Source: Pseudomonadota bacterium (GTDB lineage: Bacteria > Pseudomonadota > Alphaproteobacteria > Micavibrionales > Micavibrionaceae). Taken from it: a stretch of DNA of 7,078 bases. Below, piece after piece: positions 1-5,344 of this stretch. The DNA is taken from assembly GCA_016198545.1 (NCBI GenBank), contig JACQIJ010000227.1, positions 1-7,078 on the forward strand, read 5' to 3'. A program made the position numbers and the translations under genes. Every line of letters begins with the position of its first letter. The first letter of the stretch is position 1. Below the pieces are notes generated by a model that was not told the DNA's origin, searched no databases, and saw only the letters and a program-made list of their open reading frames with translations.

Positions 1-4
1 GCTC

Positions 5-208
5 ATGACCAAGAAAAACGACTGGATCCGAAAAAGCCTTCTGGGTTCCTCTACCCTGCCGCCGGGCGCAGCGGGCAGTCCGCTTTTCATCCCTCATGTG
101 CACGGGCCGGGCTGCGGTCACGATCATGACGACCCGGATCACGTTCACGGGCCGGGCTGTGGCCACGACCACGGCGAAGGCGATGGCGGGAAATCCGGCA
201 ACAAATAG
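5..208 (+). CDS. His/Cys-rich small protein with two tandem metal-binding-type repeats
   Basis: Encodes 67 residues if the ATG at position 5 is the start. The reading frame is still open at the left edge, so this could also be the C-terminal tail of a longer protein. Residues 1-30 carry a basic N-terminus and a Pro/Gly/Ala stretch. Residues 31-60 are two 15-residue repeats, each starting HVHGPGCGHDH, and a Gly/Lys tail ends the protein. Each repeat has four His, one Cys and acidic residues, a composition typical of Ni, Zn or Cu binding tails such as those of HypB or SlyD. Metal binding is inferred and the metal cannot be named. There is no signal peptide or membrane segment, so it is probably cytosolic. 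Its stop codon overlaps the Shine-Dalgarno of the next gene, which implies co-transcription with the TrpF-like gene and upp. I do not recognise a named family. Confidence 0.6.
   Translation: MTKKNDWIRKSLLGSSTLPPGAAGSPLFIPHVHGPGCGHDHDDPDHVHGPGCGHDHGEGDGGKSGNK
95..184 (+). repeat. Two tandem 45-base coding repeats (15-residue HVHGPGCGHDH units)
   Basis: The units are 95-139 and 140-184. They share an exact 14-base core, CACGGGCCGGGCTG, at 101-114 and 146-159, while the flanking codons differ mostly at third positions. The protein repeat is nearly exact over its first 11 residues (HVHGPGCGHDH) and then diverges (DDPD versus GEGD). This suggests an in-frame duplication kept under selection for the His/Cys pattern. 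Confidence 0.85.
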
Positions 209-212
209 GAGA
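207..212 (+). promoter_or_regulatory. Shine-Dalgarno AGGAGA overlapping the upstream stop codon
   Basis: AGGAGA begins inside the TAG stop of the His-rich gene (206-208) and sits four bases before the ATG at 217. It fixes the start of the TrpF-like gene and suggests translational coupling between the two. Confidence 0.8.
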
Positions 213-216
213 ATCC

Positions 217-900
217 ATGAAACTGAAATATGTCGCCATTACCGGCGCGGATGACGGCGTCAGCGTCGACGACCTGAATGCCGTCGCGCGCGACCATTCT
301 TTTGTCGAATGGGCGCTTTTGTATATGCCCGAGCGCGCAGGGCAGAAACGCTTTCCTTCGGAAAAATGGATCGCGGATTTCATTACGCATTATAAGGGCG
401 CGCACCGCGCGATGCATCTATGCGGCGGCGCATTTCTGGATTTCGCTGTGGGAAAAACGCCCGAAGCGATGAAGGGTTTCAAGCGCATTCAGCTGAATCT
501 CGAATTCGGCAATGTCGAAGGGCAATATGACCCGCAAAAACTTATGGCGCAAATCGCCGCGCACCCGGAACATGAATTCGTCATCCAGTATACGGAGAAA
601 CGAAAATCGTTATTGCCCGCGCTTGAAAAAATCCAGAACCATGCCCTTCTGTTCGACGGTTCCGCTGGAAGCGGTGCCCTGCCCGGAGTCTGGCCTGCGC
701 CGCTCACGGGGCATTTCTGCGGCTATGCGGGGGGATTGCGGCCTGAGAACATAAAGGAGAATATCGAGAAAATCGCGCGCGCCGCAGGCGACCGTGAAAC
801 ATGGATCGACATGGAAAGCGGCGTGCGGACGGACGATAAATTCGATCTGGCAAAGGTGTGGCAAGTTCTGTCGATTGCCGCGCCGTGGGTTTTAAAATAA
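217..900 (+). CDS. TrpF-like (phosphoribosylanthranilate isomerase-like) TIM-barrel protein lacking the catalytic Cys
   Basis: A 227-residue protein, close to the usual TrpF length. Several TrpF landmarks appear in order: a first strand LKYVAIT (residues 3-9) matching the TrpF VKICGIT strand; RIQLN (90-94) matching the vQLHG strand; LLFDGSAGSG (144-153) matching the LLD-GGxG segment with the catalytic Asp at D147; GYAGGLRPENI (169-179), the phosphate-binding AGGLxPENV motif; and DMESGVRT (198-205), matching DVSSGVE. In true TrpF the general base is the Cys of KICGIT; here that position is Val6, so ordinary isomerase activity is doubtful. It may act on another phosphoribosyl or ribulosyl compound, or bind one as a sensor. 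The start has a strong AGGAGA five bases upstream, overlapping the preceding stop. It lies 14 bases before upp in an apparent operon. The fold is fairly sure; the function is unknown. Confidence 0.75.
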   Translation: MKLKYVAITGADDGVSVDDLNAVARDHSFVEWALLYMPERAGQKRFPSEKWIADFITHYKGAHRAMHLCGGAFLDFAVGKTPEAMKGFKRIQLNLEFGNVEGQYDPQKLMAQIAAHPEHEFVIQYTEKRKSLLPALEKIQNHALLFDGSAGSGALPGVWPAPLTGHFCGYAGGLRPENIKENIEKIARAAGDRETWIDMESGVRTDDKFDLAKVWQVLSIAAPWVLK

Positions 901-905
901 AAGGA
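901..905 (+). promoter_or_regulatory. Shine-Dalgarno AAGGA for upp
   Basis: AAGGA lies directly after the TAA stop of the TrpF-like gene and nine bases before the ATG at 915. It decides that start over the in-frame upstream ATG at 858. Confidence 0.75.
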
Positions 906-914
906 ATTCCCGCT

Positions 915-1550
915 ATGAAGGACAAAAACCTGCATATCATCGACCATCCGCTTATCCGGCACAAGCTGGCCCTGCTGCGCGATAAGGAAACGTCGATCAA
1001 TAAGTTTCGCGACCTGCTGCGCGAGATATCGCTGTTGATGGGATATGAGGTTCTGCGCGATCTGCCGACCGAGGAAGTTGTAATTGAAACGCCGTTCGAA
1101 AAGATGAAGGCGCAGAAAATCGCCGGCAAAAAAATGTGCATCGTGTCGATCCTGCGTTCCGGCCACGGGCTTCTGGACGGGCTTCTGGAACTGGTTCCGT
1201 CCGCGCGCGTCGGGCATATTGGCCTGTACCGCGATCCGGATACGCTGGTGCCGGTCGAATATTACCTGAAGCTGCCGGAGGATCTCAAAGACCGCTCTGC
1301 CATCATCGTCGATCCGTTGCTGGCAACCGGCAAATCCGCTGTTGCCGCCATTGACCGCGTCAAGGGGATGGATTGCGCGGATGTAAAGTTCCTGTGCCTT
1401 GTCGCTTCGCCCGAAGGGGTGGCGGCAGTGCGCGAATCCTATCCGGATATTCCCATCTATGCTGCCGCTGTGGATCGCGGGTTGGATTATGATGGCAACA
1501 TCGTTCCCGGCATTGGAGATGCGGGCAACCGCATTTTCGGTACAAAATAA
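915..1550 (+). CDS. upp: Uracil phosphoribosyltransferase
   Basis: Converts uracil and PRPP to UMP and pyrophosphate in the cytosol (pyrimidine salvage). The 211-residue product matches the usual length of about 208-210. Visible signatures are HPLIRHKLALLRD near the N-terminus (11-23), the RSGHGLLDG loop (81-89) with R81, VGHIGLYRDPDTLVPVEYY (99-117), the PRPP-binding loop DPLLATGKS (133-141), and the C-terminal uracil-binding GIGDAGNRIFGTK (199-211). The PRPP loop has Lys140 where E. coli has a second Gly; this position varies in the family. I chose the ATG at 915 because it has an AAGGA upstream and gives the canonical N-terminus. An in-frame ATG at 858 would add 19 residues overlapping the TrpF-like gene. 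It is the last gene of the three-gene cluster; no clear terminator follows. Confidence 0.97.
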   Translation: MKDKNLHIIDHPLIRHKLALLRDKETSINKFRDLLREISLLMGYEVLRDLPTEEVVIETPFEKMKAQKIAGKKMCIVSILRSGHGLLDGLLELVPSARVGHIGLYRDPDTLVPVEYYLKLPEDLKDRSAIIVDPLLATGKSAVAAIDRVKGMDCADVKFLCLVASPEGVAAVRESYPDIPIYAAAVDRGLDYDGNIVPGIGDAGNRIFGTK

Positions 1551-1578
1551 TTCCAACGGGCGGTATTCTGAAAATATA

Positions 1579-1593
1579 TTAACGAAAGCTTAA
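1579..1593 (+). promoter_or_regulatory. Candidate CtrA-binding box (TTAA-N7-TTAA)
   Basis: TTAACGAAAGCTTAA matches the bipartite CtrA consensus TTAA-N7-TTAA known from Caulobacter and other alphaproteobacteria. It is 29 bases after the upp stop and about 155 bases before the cyclase start. The match is exact in all eight fixed positions, but the final C of the longer TTAAC form is a G here. In AT-rich DNA a chance match is possible. Confidence 0.45.
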
Positions 1594-1738
1594 GGGTGTT
1601 GATGGTTAAATCGATATCCTTGTCAGCGTATATTAACTATTCCTTGCTGGCGTAGTATGAATTCCTAAAATGCAAGGGATTGTTTACCAAACTGTCTTTT
1701 TCTTCGCGTATTATAGGTACAGCTGGATTTTTTGTTTC

Positions 1739-1743
1739 GGGGA
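1739..1743 (+). promoter_or_regulatory. Shine-Dalgarno GGGGA supporting a TTG start at 1750
   Basis: GGGGA is six bases upstream of the TTG at 1750, better placed than anything before the in-frame TTG at 1732. An in-frame ATG at 1777 preceded by a purine-rich AGAGAAG is the main alternative start. Confidence 0.5.
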
Positions 1744-1749
1744 CGAATT

Positions 1750-2811
1750 TTGAGCAAAAAAGTTGCAGAGAAGAACATGGCGGCGCTGACGGCGAATCTT
1801 GCGGACCTGGATTTTGCCGAGGCTGTGATGCGGGTATCGATCGATCCTGTATTCGTTGTCGACCTTTCCGGATCCGTTCTGTTTTCAAACGATGCGGTTG
1901 AACGCGTTTTTGGATACAAGCCGGCGGACATGACGGGCAGAAAATTCGATGCTGTGATGCTGACGGACGAATTTCAGGATTTCGGTTCATTTCTCAACCA
2001 TTACAAGGAAAATGGCGGCGGGTCTGCTTACGGACAGTATATAAATGCCAGGTCCAAATCCGGGCAAACCATCAAGGTGATAACGGCCATCGGGGATTAT
2101 GCTTCCGAAGGCGGCGCAAACAAGATTATCGTCATGCATGACATTTCGGAAGAACTGAAGCTGCGCCGCGAGAAAAGCGAGCTGGAGCATCACTACACGG
2201 AAATGCTGTTCGCCCAGTCCCACTATGAAAGCCAGGCATCGCAGGTTGTCGACATTGCTGAGGCTTTGGCGCACGAAAAGGAAAAGGTCGAGGAAAACAA
2301 GCGCATTATCGAGCACCAGGCCAGCCATGATCCCCTGACTGGTCTGGGCAACCGTATCCTGATGGAAAAAGCATTCTTCGAACTGCTGACGAAAGCCAAG
2401 GCGTGCATGGGGGGCGTCGGGTTCATCTATATCGATCTTGATGGCTTCAAGAAGGTCAATGATAGCCTGGGGCACAAGGCGGGAGATCAGCTTTTGTGCC
2501 ATGCTTCGACGCGCATCAAAGGCAGCATCGGGCCGGATGATGTCGCCATACGTCTCGGCGGCGACGAATTCGGCATCATTGTCTACCTGAAAGACGAAAA
2601 CGAAACGGAAATCGTTTTCAATACGGCGGAAAAACTTCTTAAGGCTATCCGGTTCGATATAAAGGACGATGACGGGGATGCCATAAAGGTCAGCGCCAGC
2701 ATCGGCATAGCGCATTACCCGCGCGACGGCCATACGCTCGACATGCTCCTGAATTCGGCCGACAATGCGATGTACGAAGCAAAGAAATCCGGCAAGGCAA
2801 GAATTTGCTAG
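1750..2811 (+). CDS. PAS-GGDEF diguanylate cyclase
   Basis: Predicted to make cyclic di-GMP from two GTP. The product is 353 residues from a TTG start; a TTG at 1732 or the ATG at 1777 would also be in frame. It has no membrane segment or signal peptide, so it is cytosolic. Residues about 23-131 form a PAS sensor domain (DPVFVVDLSGSVLFSNDAVE, 32-51, and a closing IVMHDISEE, 127-135). Residues about 132-192 are a charged helical, coiled-coil-like linker. The GGDEF domain follows: DPLTGLGNR (194-202), YIDLDGFKKVND with metal ligand D229 and substrate N237 (227-238), D246, the intact signature GGDEF (270-274), and SIGIAHYP (317-324). The allosteric I-site RxxD just before the signature reads GPDD (261-264), so product inhibition through that site is probably lost. 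No EAL domain is present. The PAS ligand is unknown. Confidence 0.93.
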   Translation: MSKKVAEKNMAALTANLADLDFAEAVMRVSIDPVFVVDLSGSVLFSNDAVERVFGYKPADMTGRKFDAVMLTDEFQDFGSFLNHYKENGGGSAYGQYINARSKSGQTIKVITAIGDYASEGGANKIIVMHDISEELKLRREKSELEHHYTEMLFAQSHYESQASQVVDIAEALAHEKEKVEENKRIIEHQASHDPLTGLGNRILMEKAFFELLTKAKACMGGVGFIYIDLDGFKKVNDSLGHKAGDQLLCHASTRIKGSIGPDDVAIRLGGDEFGIIVYLKDENETEIVFNTAEKLLKAIRFDIKDDDGDAIKVSASIGIAHYPRDGHTLDMLLNSADNAMYEAKKSGKARIC

Positions 2812-2918
2812 TTTTTCTGTAAGGTCGAAATATTCTTCAAAAATTCATTTTTCGGCGACTGCGTCGGTACGGTATTTTCTGCGGCAGATCAGAATTGGAA
2901 ATTAAAAATTAAAAATCG
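2812..2918. other. Short convergent intergenic region
   Basis: This 107-base gap lies between the 3' ends of the cyclase and heparinase genes. It is AT-rich, with an AAAAATTCATTTTT palindrome around 2839-2852 and a repeated ATTAAAA motif at 2901-2914. No GC-rich terminator hairpin is seen for the plus-strand gene. Confidence 0.5.
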
Positions 2919-2943
2919 TCATCGGCCCTCGCGGCGCAGGGCC
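2911..2943 (-). terminator. Possible intrinsic terminator of the rpe-heparinase unit
   Basis: Read on the minus strand, GGCCCT and AGGGCC (2943-2938 and 2929-2924) form a six-pair GC stem with an eight-base loop. It is followed after about seven bases by a T-run (2916-2911) and a second T-run beyond. The stem lies in the last codons of the heparinase gene. The gap between stem and T-run is longer than in strong terminators. Confidence 0.35.
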
Positions 2944-4565
2944 CACTTTATCTGCGCTTGATCAGCTTCCATGCTTGCGTATATGACGAGTTGTTTCGTT
3001 TTGCGCGGGACCGCGCCCGTCCCCATATAGACGCTGTCTTCGGTGCGCAGAATGCCGCCGGCGCGCGAAAAGCGCCAGCCCGATCCTCCGGGCAGGCGTA
3101 AAAGCGCTTCCTGACCGTTCCTGACCGGCGATACAAGGACGCGCGGATGAAGATGGAAGCGTAAAGCGATATCCACCGGCCGTCCCAGTCCCGTCGCGCA
3201 TGACAGGCTTTCCTCTCCGCGCAAATCGTGCCCGTGGTCGCAAAGATAAAATCTACGTCTGTGCGTAATGCCGTTCAGGGGGACGTAGCCGTCATGCATG
3301 CATTCGAACAGGATGGCATCAAGAGAATCATCCCTGTGCGCCATGACATTATGGGGTTTGCGTCCGAAATGCCCGTTCTCATAAATTTCCACGGCGTTGC
3401 GGCTGTCCAGGCACAGCGCGTTGTGCGCGGCCGTTGCGCGCAGGCAATCCCGCCATCCTTCGTCCAGAGGGTGCGATCCGCAGGATACGAATACGCGCTC
3501 TTTTCCGTACATAAACTCGAAGGACAGCGGCGCGGCATGCGCCGCGGCGTCGTGCGGCCACGCAGGCATATCGCCCGCATCGACCATCAGAAGGCTGCGG
3601 CCCTGCGAAATGCGATGATACCCCGTATGAGGCAGGGCCCGCATTATTTTCCCCTGCGCATTCGATTTGGCTAGGACAGCGTCTGCCATAGCAATATCGC
3701 CTTCCTGAGCTCCGTTAAAAACGGCCATGCCGCGATCCGCATAGCGGAAAAATCGCAGGGCTTGCGCCATGCGGTCGATCGTGTGCGTTATCTGTTCCGG
3801 CGCCGGGATTCCCGAAGACAAAAGCGCGGCGCGGATGTCGGTAAATATTTTCAGCGCCCCGAGAAGCTTTTGCGGGCTGCGGCTGACGTGCCCTCCGTCG
3901 GGAAGGATTTGCCTGTTCGTTTCCGCCTGCAGCATATCTAGCGCCTGTTCCAGCCATGCAATCTTCCCCGACAGGGCTAGGCCGCAGAAAGCCAGGCCGC
4001 GCAATCCGTAAAGCTTGTCCAGACCTTCCGCGCCCGATGAAAGGGCGCGGGATATGTGGCGCGCCTGACGGAACAGAGACTCAAAAACCGTATCCTGCAG
4101 GGAATGATCCGCGCTTGCGCCGTAAAAATCGTAAAGAGCGATCCAGTTCGCCACGCGCCGTCCCGCAAGGCCGGGCTGCCATGCGAAGGCGCTCCAGTTT
4201 CGGTGTTTTTCCATCCAGTCGGCGATCATGCCGCGCGCCACGCGCCGCGCTTCATCCCCGCCCAGCGCGCGCAAGTCGCGCAGCCATGAAAATCCATGCA
4301 TGTGTTCAAGCCACGGTCTTTCGATGCCTTCCGGTTCCCAGCACCCGCCGCGCATCTGCAGGCTTTCCCCGTCCCACGCGAACGTTCCGCCGCACAGCCA
4401 TTTCCCGCGTTCCGCGTCGCCCGGCCATGTGTCGGCCGGTATGAAGGACAGGCCTTCCGGCGGCGCGCGACCGCTGCCAAGCGACCAGCTGTATAACGGG
4501 TTCCTGTATGCCAGATTCCCCGCTCTGTGGCGCAGCGTGCGGATAAGGGGGTCGATCCGCATCAT
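2919..4565 (-). CDS. Heparinase II/III family protein (putative polysaccharide lyase)
   Basis: A 548-residue protein with the two-part layout of the family: an N-terminal all-alpha toroid region (about 80-300) and a C-terminal heparinase II/III-like beta-sandwich domain (about 310-540). Recognisable pieces are WLRDLRALG (94-102), WQPGLAGRRVANWI (129-142), ILPDGGHVSRSP (220-231), FNGAQEGD (283-290), HTGYHRISQGRSLLMVDAG (313-331), RATAAHNALCLD (376-387), HRRRFYL (435-441) and RFHLHP (469-474). Family members cleave uronic-acid glycans by beta-elimination; the true substrate of this bacterial branch is not known to me. No signal peptide is visible, unlike the secreted heparinases. The start ATG overlaps the rpe stop (ATGA), so translation is probably coupled to rpe. 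A second ATG follows immediately. Family assignment is strong; enzymatic activity is inferred. Confidence 0.9.
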   Translation of the reverse strand: MMRIDPLIRTLRHRAGNLAYRNPLYSWSLGSGRAPPEGLSFIPADTWPGDAERGKWLCGGTFAWDGESLQMRGGCWEPEGIERPWLEHMHGFSWLRDLRALGGDEARRVARGMIADWMEKHRNWSAFAWQPGLAGRRVANWIALYDFYGASADHSLQDTVFESLFRQARHISRALSSGAEGLDKLYGLRGLAFCGLALSGKIAWLEQALDMLQAETNRQILPDGGHVSRSPQKLLGALKIFTDIRAALLSSGIPAPEQITHTIDRMAQALRFFRYADRGMAVFNGAQEGDIAMADAVLAKSNAQGKIMRALPHTGYHRISQGRSLLMVDAGDMPAWPHDAAAHAAPLSFEFMYGKERVFVSCGSHPLDEGWRDCLRATAAHNALCLDSRNAVEIYENGHFGRKPHNVMAHRDDSLDAILFECMHDGYVPLNGITHRRRFYLCDHGHDLRGEESLSCATGLGRPVDIALRFHLHPRVLVSPVRNGQEALLRLPGGSGWRFSRAGGILRTEDSVYMGTGAVPRKTKQLVIYASMEADQAQIKWALRREGR

Positions 4566-5230
4566 TGCGGCCTCCGCAGGGCGGCGATGTTTTTCGCATA
4601 CTCGGCGGGATTGCCTTTGAACACGGCGGATCCGGCGACAAGGACGTTTGCGCCGGCGGCGATGGCCTGACGCGCCGTTTCCGGATTAATGCCGCCATCA
4701 ACTTCCAGATCTATCTTACGACCCGACGCATCGATCATACCCCTGACTGTTTTTATTTTATCGATCAGCGGAATGAAGGCCTGCCCGCCAAAGCCGGGAT
4801 TGACCGTCATCTCCAGTATCAGATCGACCATGTCCATCACGTTTTCAAGTTCGTCTACGGGCGTGGCCGGGTTCAGCGCGACACCGGCTTTTCTTCCCGC
4901 CGCCTTTATGGATTGCAGCGTACGATGCAAGTGTGGTCCCGCTTCCGGGTGAACAGTGATGATATCGGCGCCTGCTTTCGCGAATTCCTCAATGAAGGGA
5001 TCGACCGGGGAAATCATCAGGTGAACGTCAAAGACCTTTTTCGAATGTGGACGCAACGACTTGATGACGGATGGTCCGATGGTCAGATTAGGCACGAAAT
5101 GGCCGTCCATAACATCGACATGGATGTAATCCGCGCCCGCCGCATCAATCGCGCTTATTTCCTCGCCCAGTTTCGAAAAATCAGCGGAAAGGATGGAAGG
5201 CGCAATGATGATTTTATTGTTCGCAGACAT
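4562..5230 (-). CDS. rpe: Ribulose-phosphate 3-epimerase
   Basis: Interconverts D-ribulose 5-phosphate and D-xylulose 5-phosphate in the pentose phosphate pathway; cytosolic. The 222-residue length is normal. The TIM-barrel landmarks are all present: APSILSADFSKLGEE (10-24), HVDVMDGHFVPNLTIGP (37-53) with metal ligand H37 and catalytic D39, DVHLM (68-72) with metal ligand H70, VNPGFGGQ (143-150) and LEVDGGI (175-181) with catalytic D178, then the phosphate-binding end VAGSAVFKG. Nothing essential is missing. No Shine-Dalgarno is evident before the ATG at 5230, but that start gives the expected N-terminus and no better in-frame start is nearby. It is the first gene of a two-gene unit with the heparinase gene, four-base ATGA overlap. 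Confidence 0.97.
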   Translation of the reverse strand: MSANNKIIIAPSILSADFSKLGEEISAIDAAGADYIHVDVMDGHFVPNLTIGPSVIKSLRPHSKKVFDVHLMISPVDPFIEEFAKAGADIITVHPEAGPHLHRTLQSIKAAGRKAGVALNPATPVDELENVMDMVDLILEMTVNPGFGGQAFIPLIDKIKTVRGMIDASGRKIDLEVDGGINPETARQAIAAGANVLVAGSAVFKGNPAEYAKNIAALRRPQ

Positions 5231-5289
5231 GATGTCGGGCCATTTTATGATTGAATGGAAGGCGCATTTCGGAAATAAACATGCCGAAC

Positions 5290-5298
5290 CTTATAGCA
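5290..5298 (-). promoter_or_regulatory. Second extended -10 element (P2) for rpe
   Basis: On the minus strand, TGCTATAAG repeats the TGCTATAA of P1 at a distance of 23 bases. No good -35 is seen at 17 bases, so it would rely on the TGn extension. Confidence 0.3.
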
Positions 5299-5312
5299 TG
5301 TTCATGCCTATA
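5292..5312. promoter_or_regulatory. Imperfect palindrome at the rpe promoter (possible operator)
   Basis: The arms TATAGCATG (5292-5300) and CATGCCTATA (5303-5312) are complementary except for one bulged base, around a TT centre. The core GCATG-TT-CATGC is perfect. It lies between the two -10 elements, over the predicted P1 start site, a usual place for a repressor. No regulator is identified. Confidence 0.4.
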
Positions 5313-5340
5313 TTTATAGCACAGCTTTATGGGATTTACA
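5313..5340 (-). promoter_or_regulatory. Candidate rpe promoter P1 (TGTAAA-16-TATAAA, extended -10)
   Basis: On the minus strand, TGTAAA (5340-5335) and TATAAA (5318-5313) are separated by 16 bases. The -10 is preceded by TGC, giving the extended form TGCTATAAA. The expected start of transcription is near 5306, leaving a leader of about 75 bases before rpe. Confidence 0.45.
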
Positions 5341-5344
5341 CACC

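Larger units (their letters stand above)
1551..1749. other. Intergenic regulatory region between upp and the diguanylate cyclase
   Basis: This 199-base AT-rich gap has no convincing gene. It contains four TTAA tetramers (1579, 1590, 1606, 1633), two of them in CtrA spacing. A loose inverted repeat CCTTGC/GCAAGG sits at 1642-1647 and 1672-1677 with a 24-base loop. A TATTAT at 1709-1714 could be a -10 for the cyclase gene, but there is no good -35 at 16-18 bases. No hairpin followed by a T-run is seen, so the end of the upp transcript is not defined. Confidence 0.5.
5231..5344 (-). other. rpe upstream region
   Basis: A 114-base gap between the stop of the metallopeptidase gene and the rpe start. 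It holds two extended -10 elements and an imperfect palindrome, described separately. No terminator hairpin for the metallopeptidase transcript is seen, so readthrough into rpe is possible. Confidence 0.5.

Noticed and set aside
858..914. Upstream in-frame start giving upp 19 extra residues
   Set aside because: It would overlap the end of the TrpF-like gene; the ATG at 915 has a Shine-Dalgarno and gives the canonical Upp N-terminus.
915..1550. Upp PRPP loop ATGKS resembling a P-loop (GKS) nucleotide-binding site
   Set aside because: The surrounding residues are those of the phosphoribosyltransferase loop; the Lys occupies a position that varies in Upp, and no Walker A spacing is present.
723..1556. 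Long minus-strand open frame across upp
   Set aside because: Upp on the plus strand has every family motif; the antisense frame is a shadow.
2901..2914. ATTAAAAATTAAAA as a second CtrA box
   Set aside because: The TTAA half-sites are separated by three bases rather than seven, and the site lies at a convergent gene end.
3228..3674. Long open frame on the plus strand inside the heparinase gene
   Set aside because: It is antisense to a well-supported coding region, has no family signature, and reflects the high GC content of the opposite-strand gene.
4565..5254. Long plus-strand open frame antisense to rpe
   Set aside because: The minus strand encodes a complete, canonical Rpe; the antisense translation has no recognisable domain.
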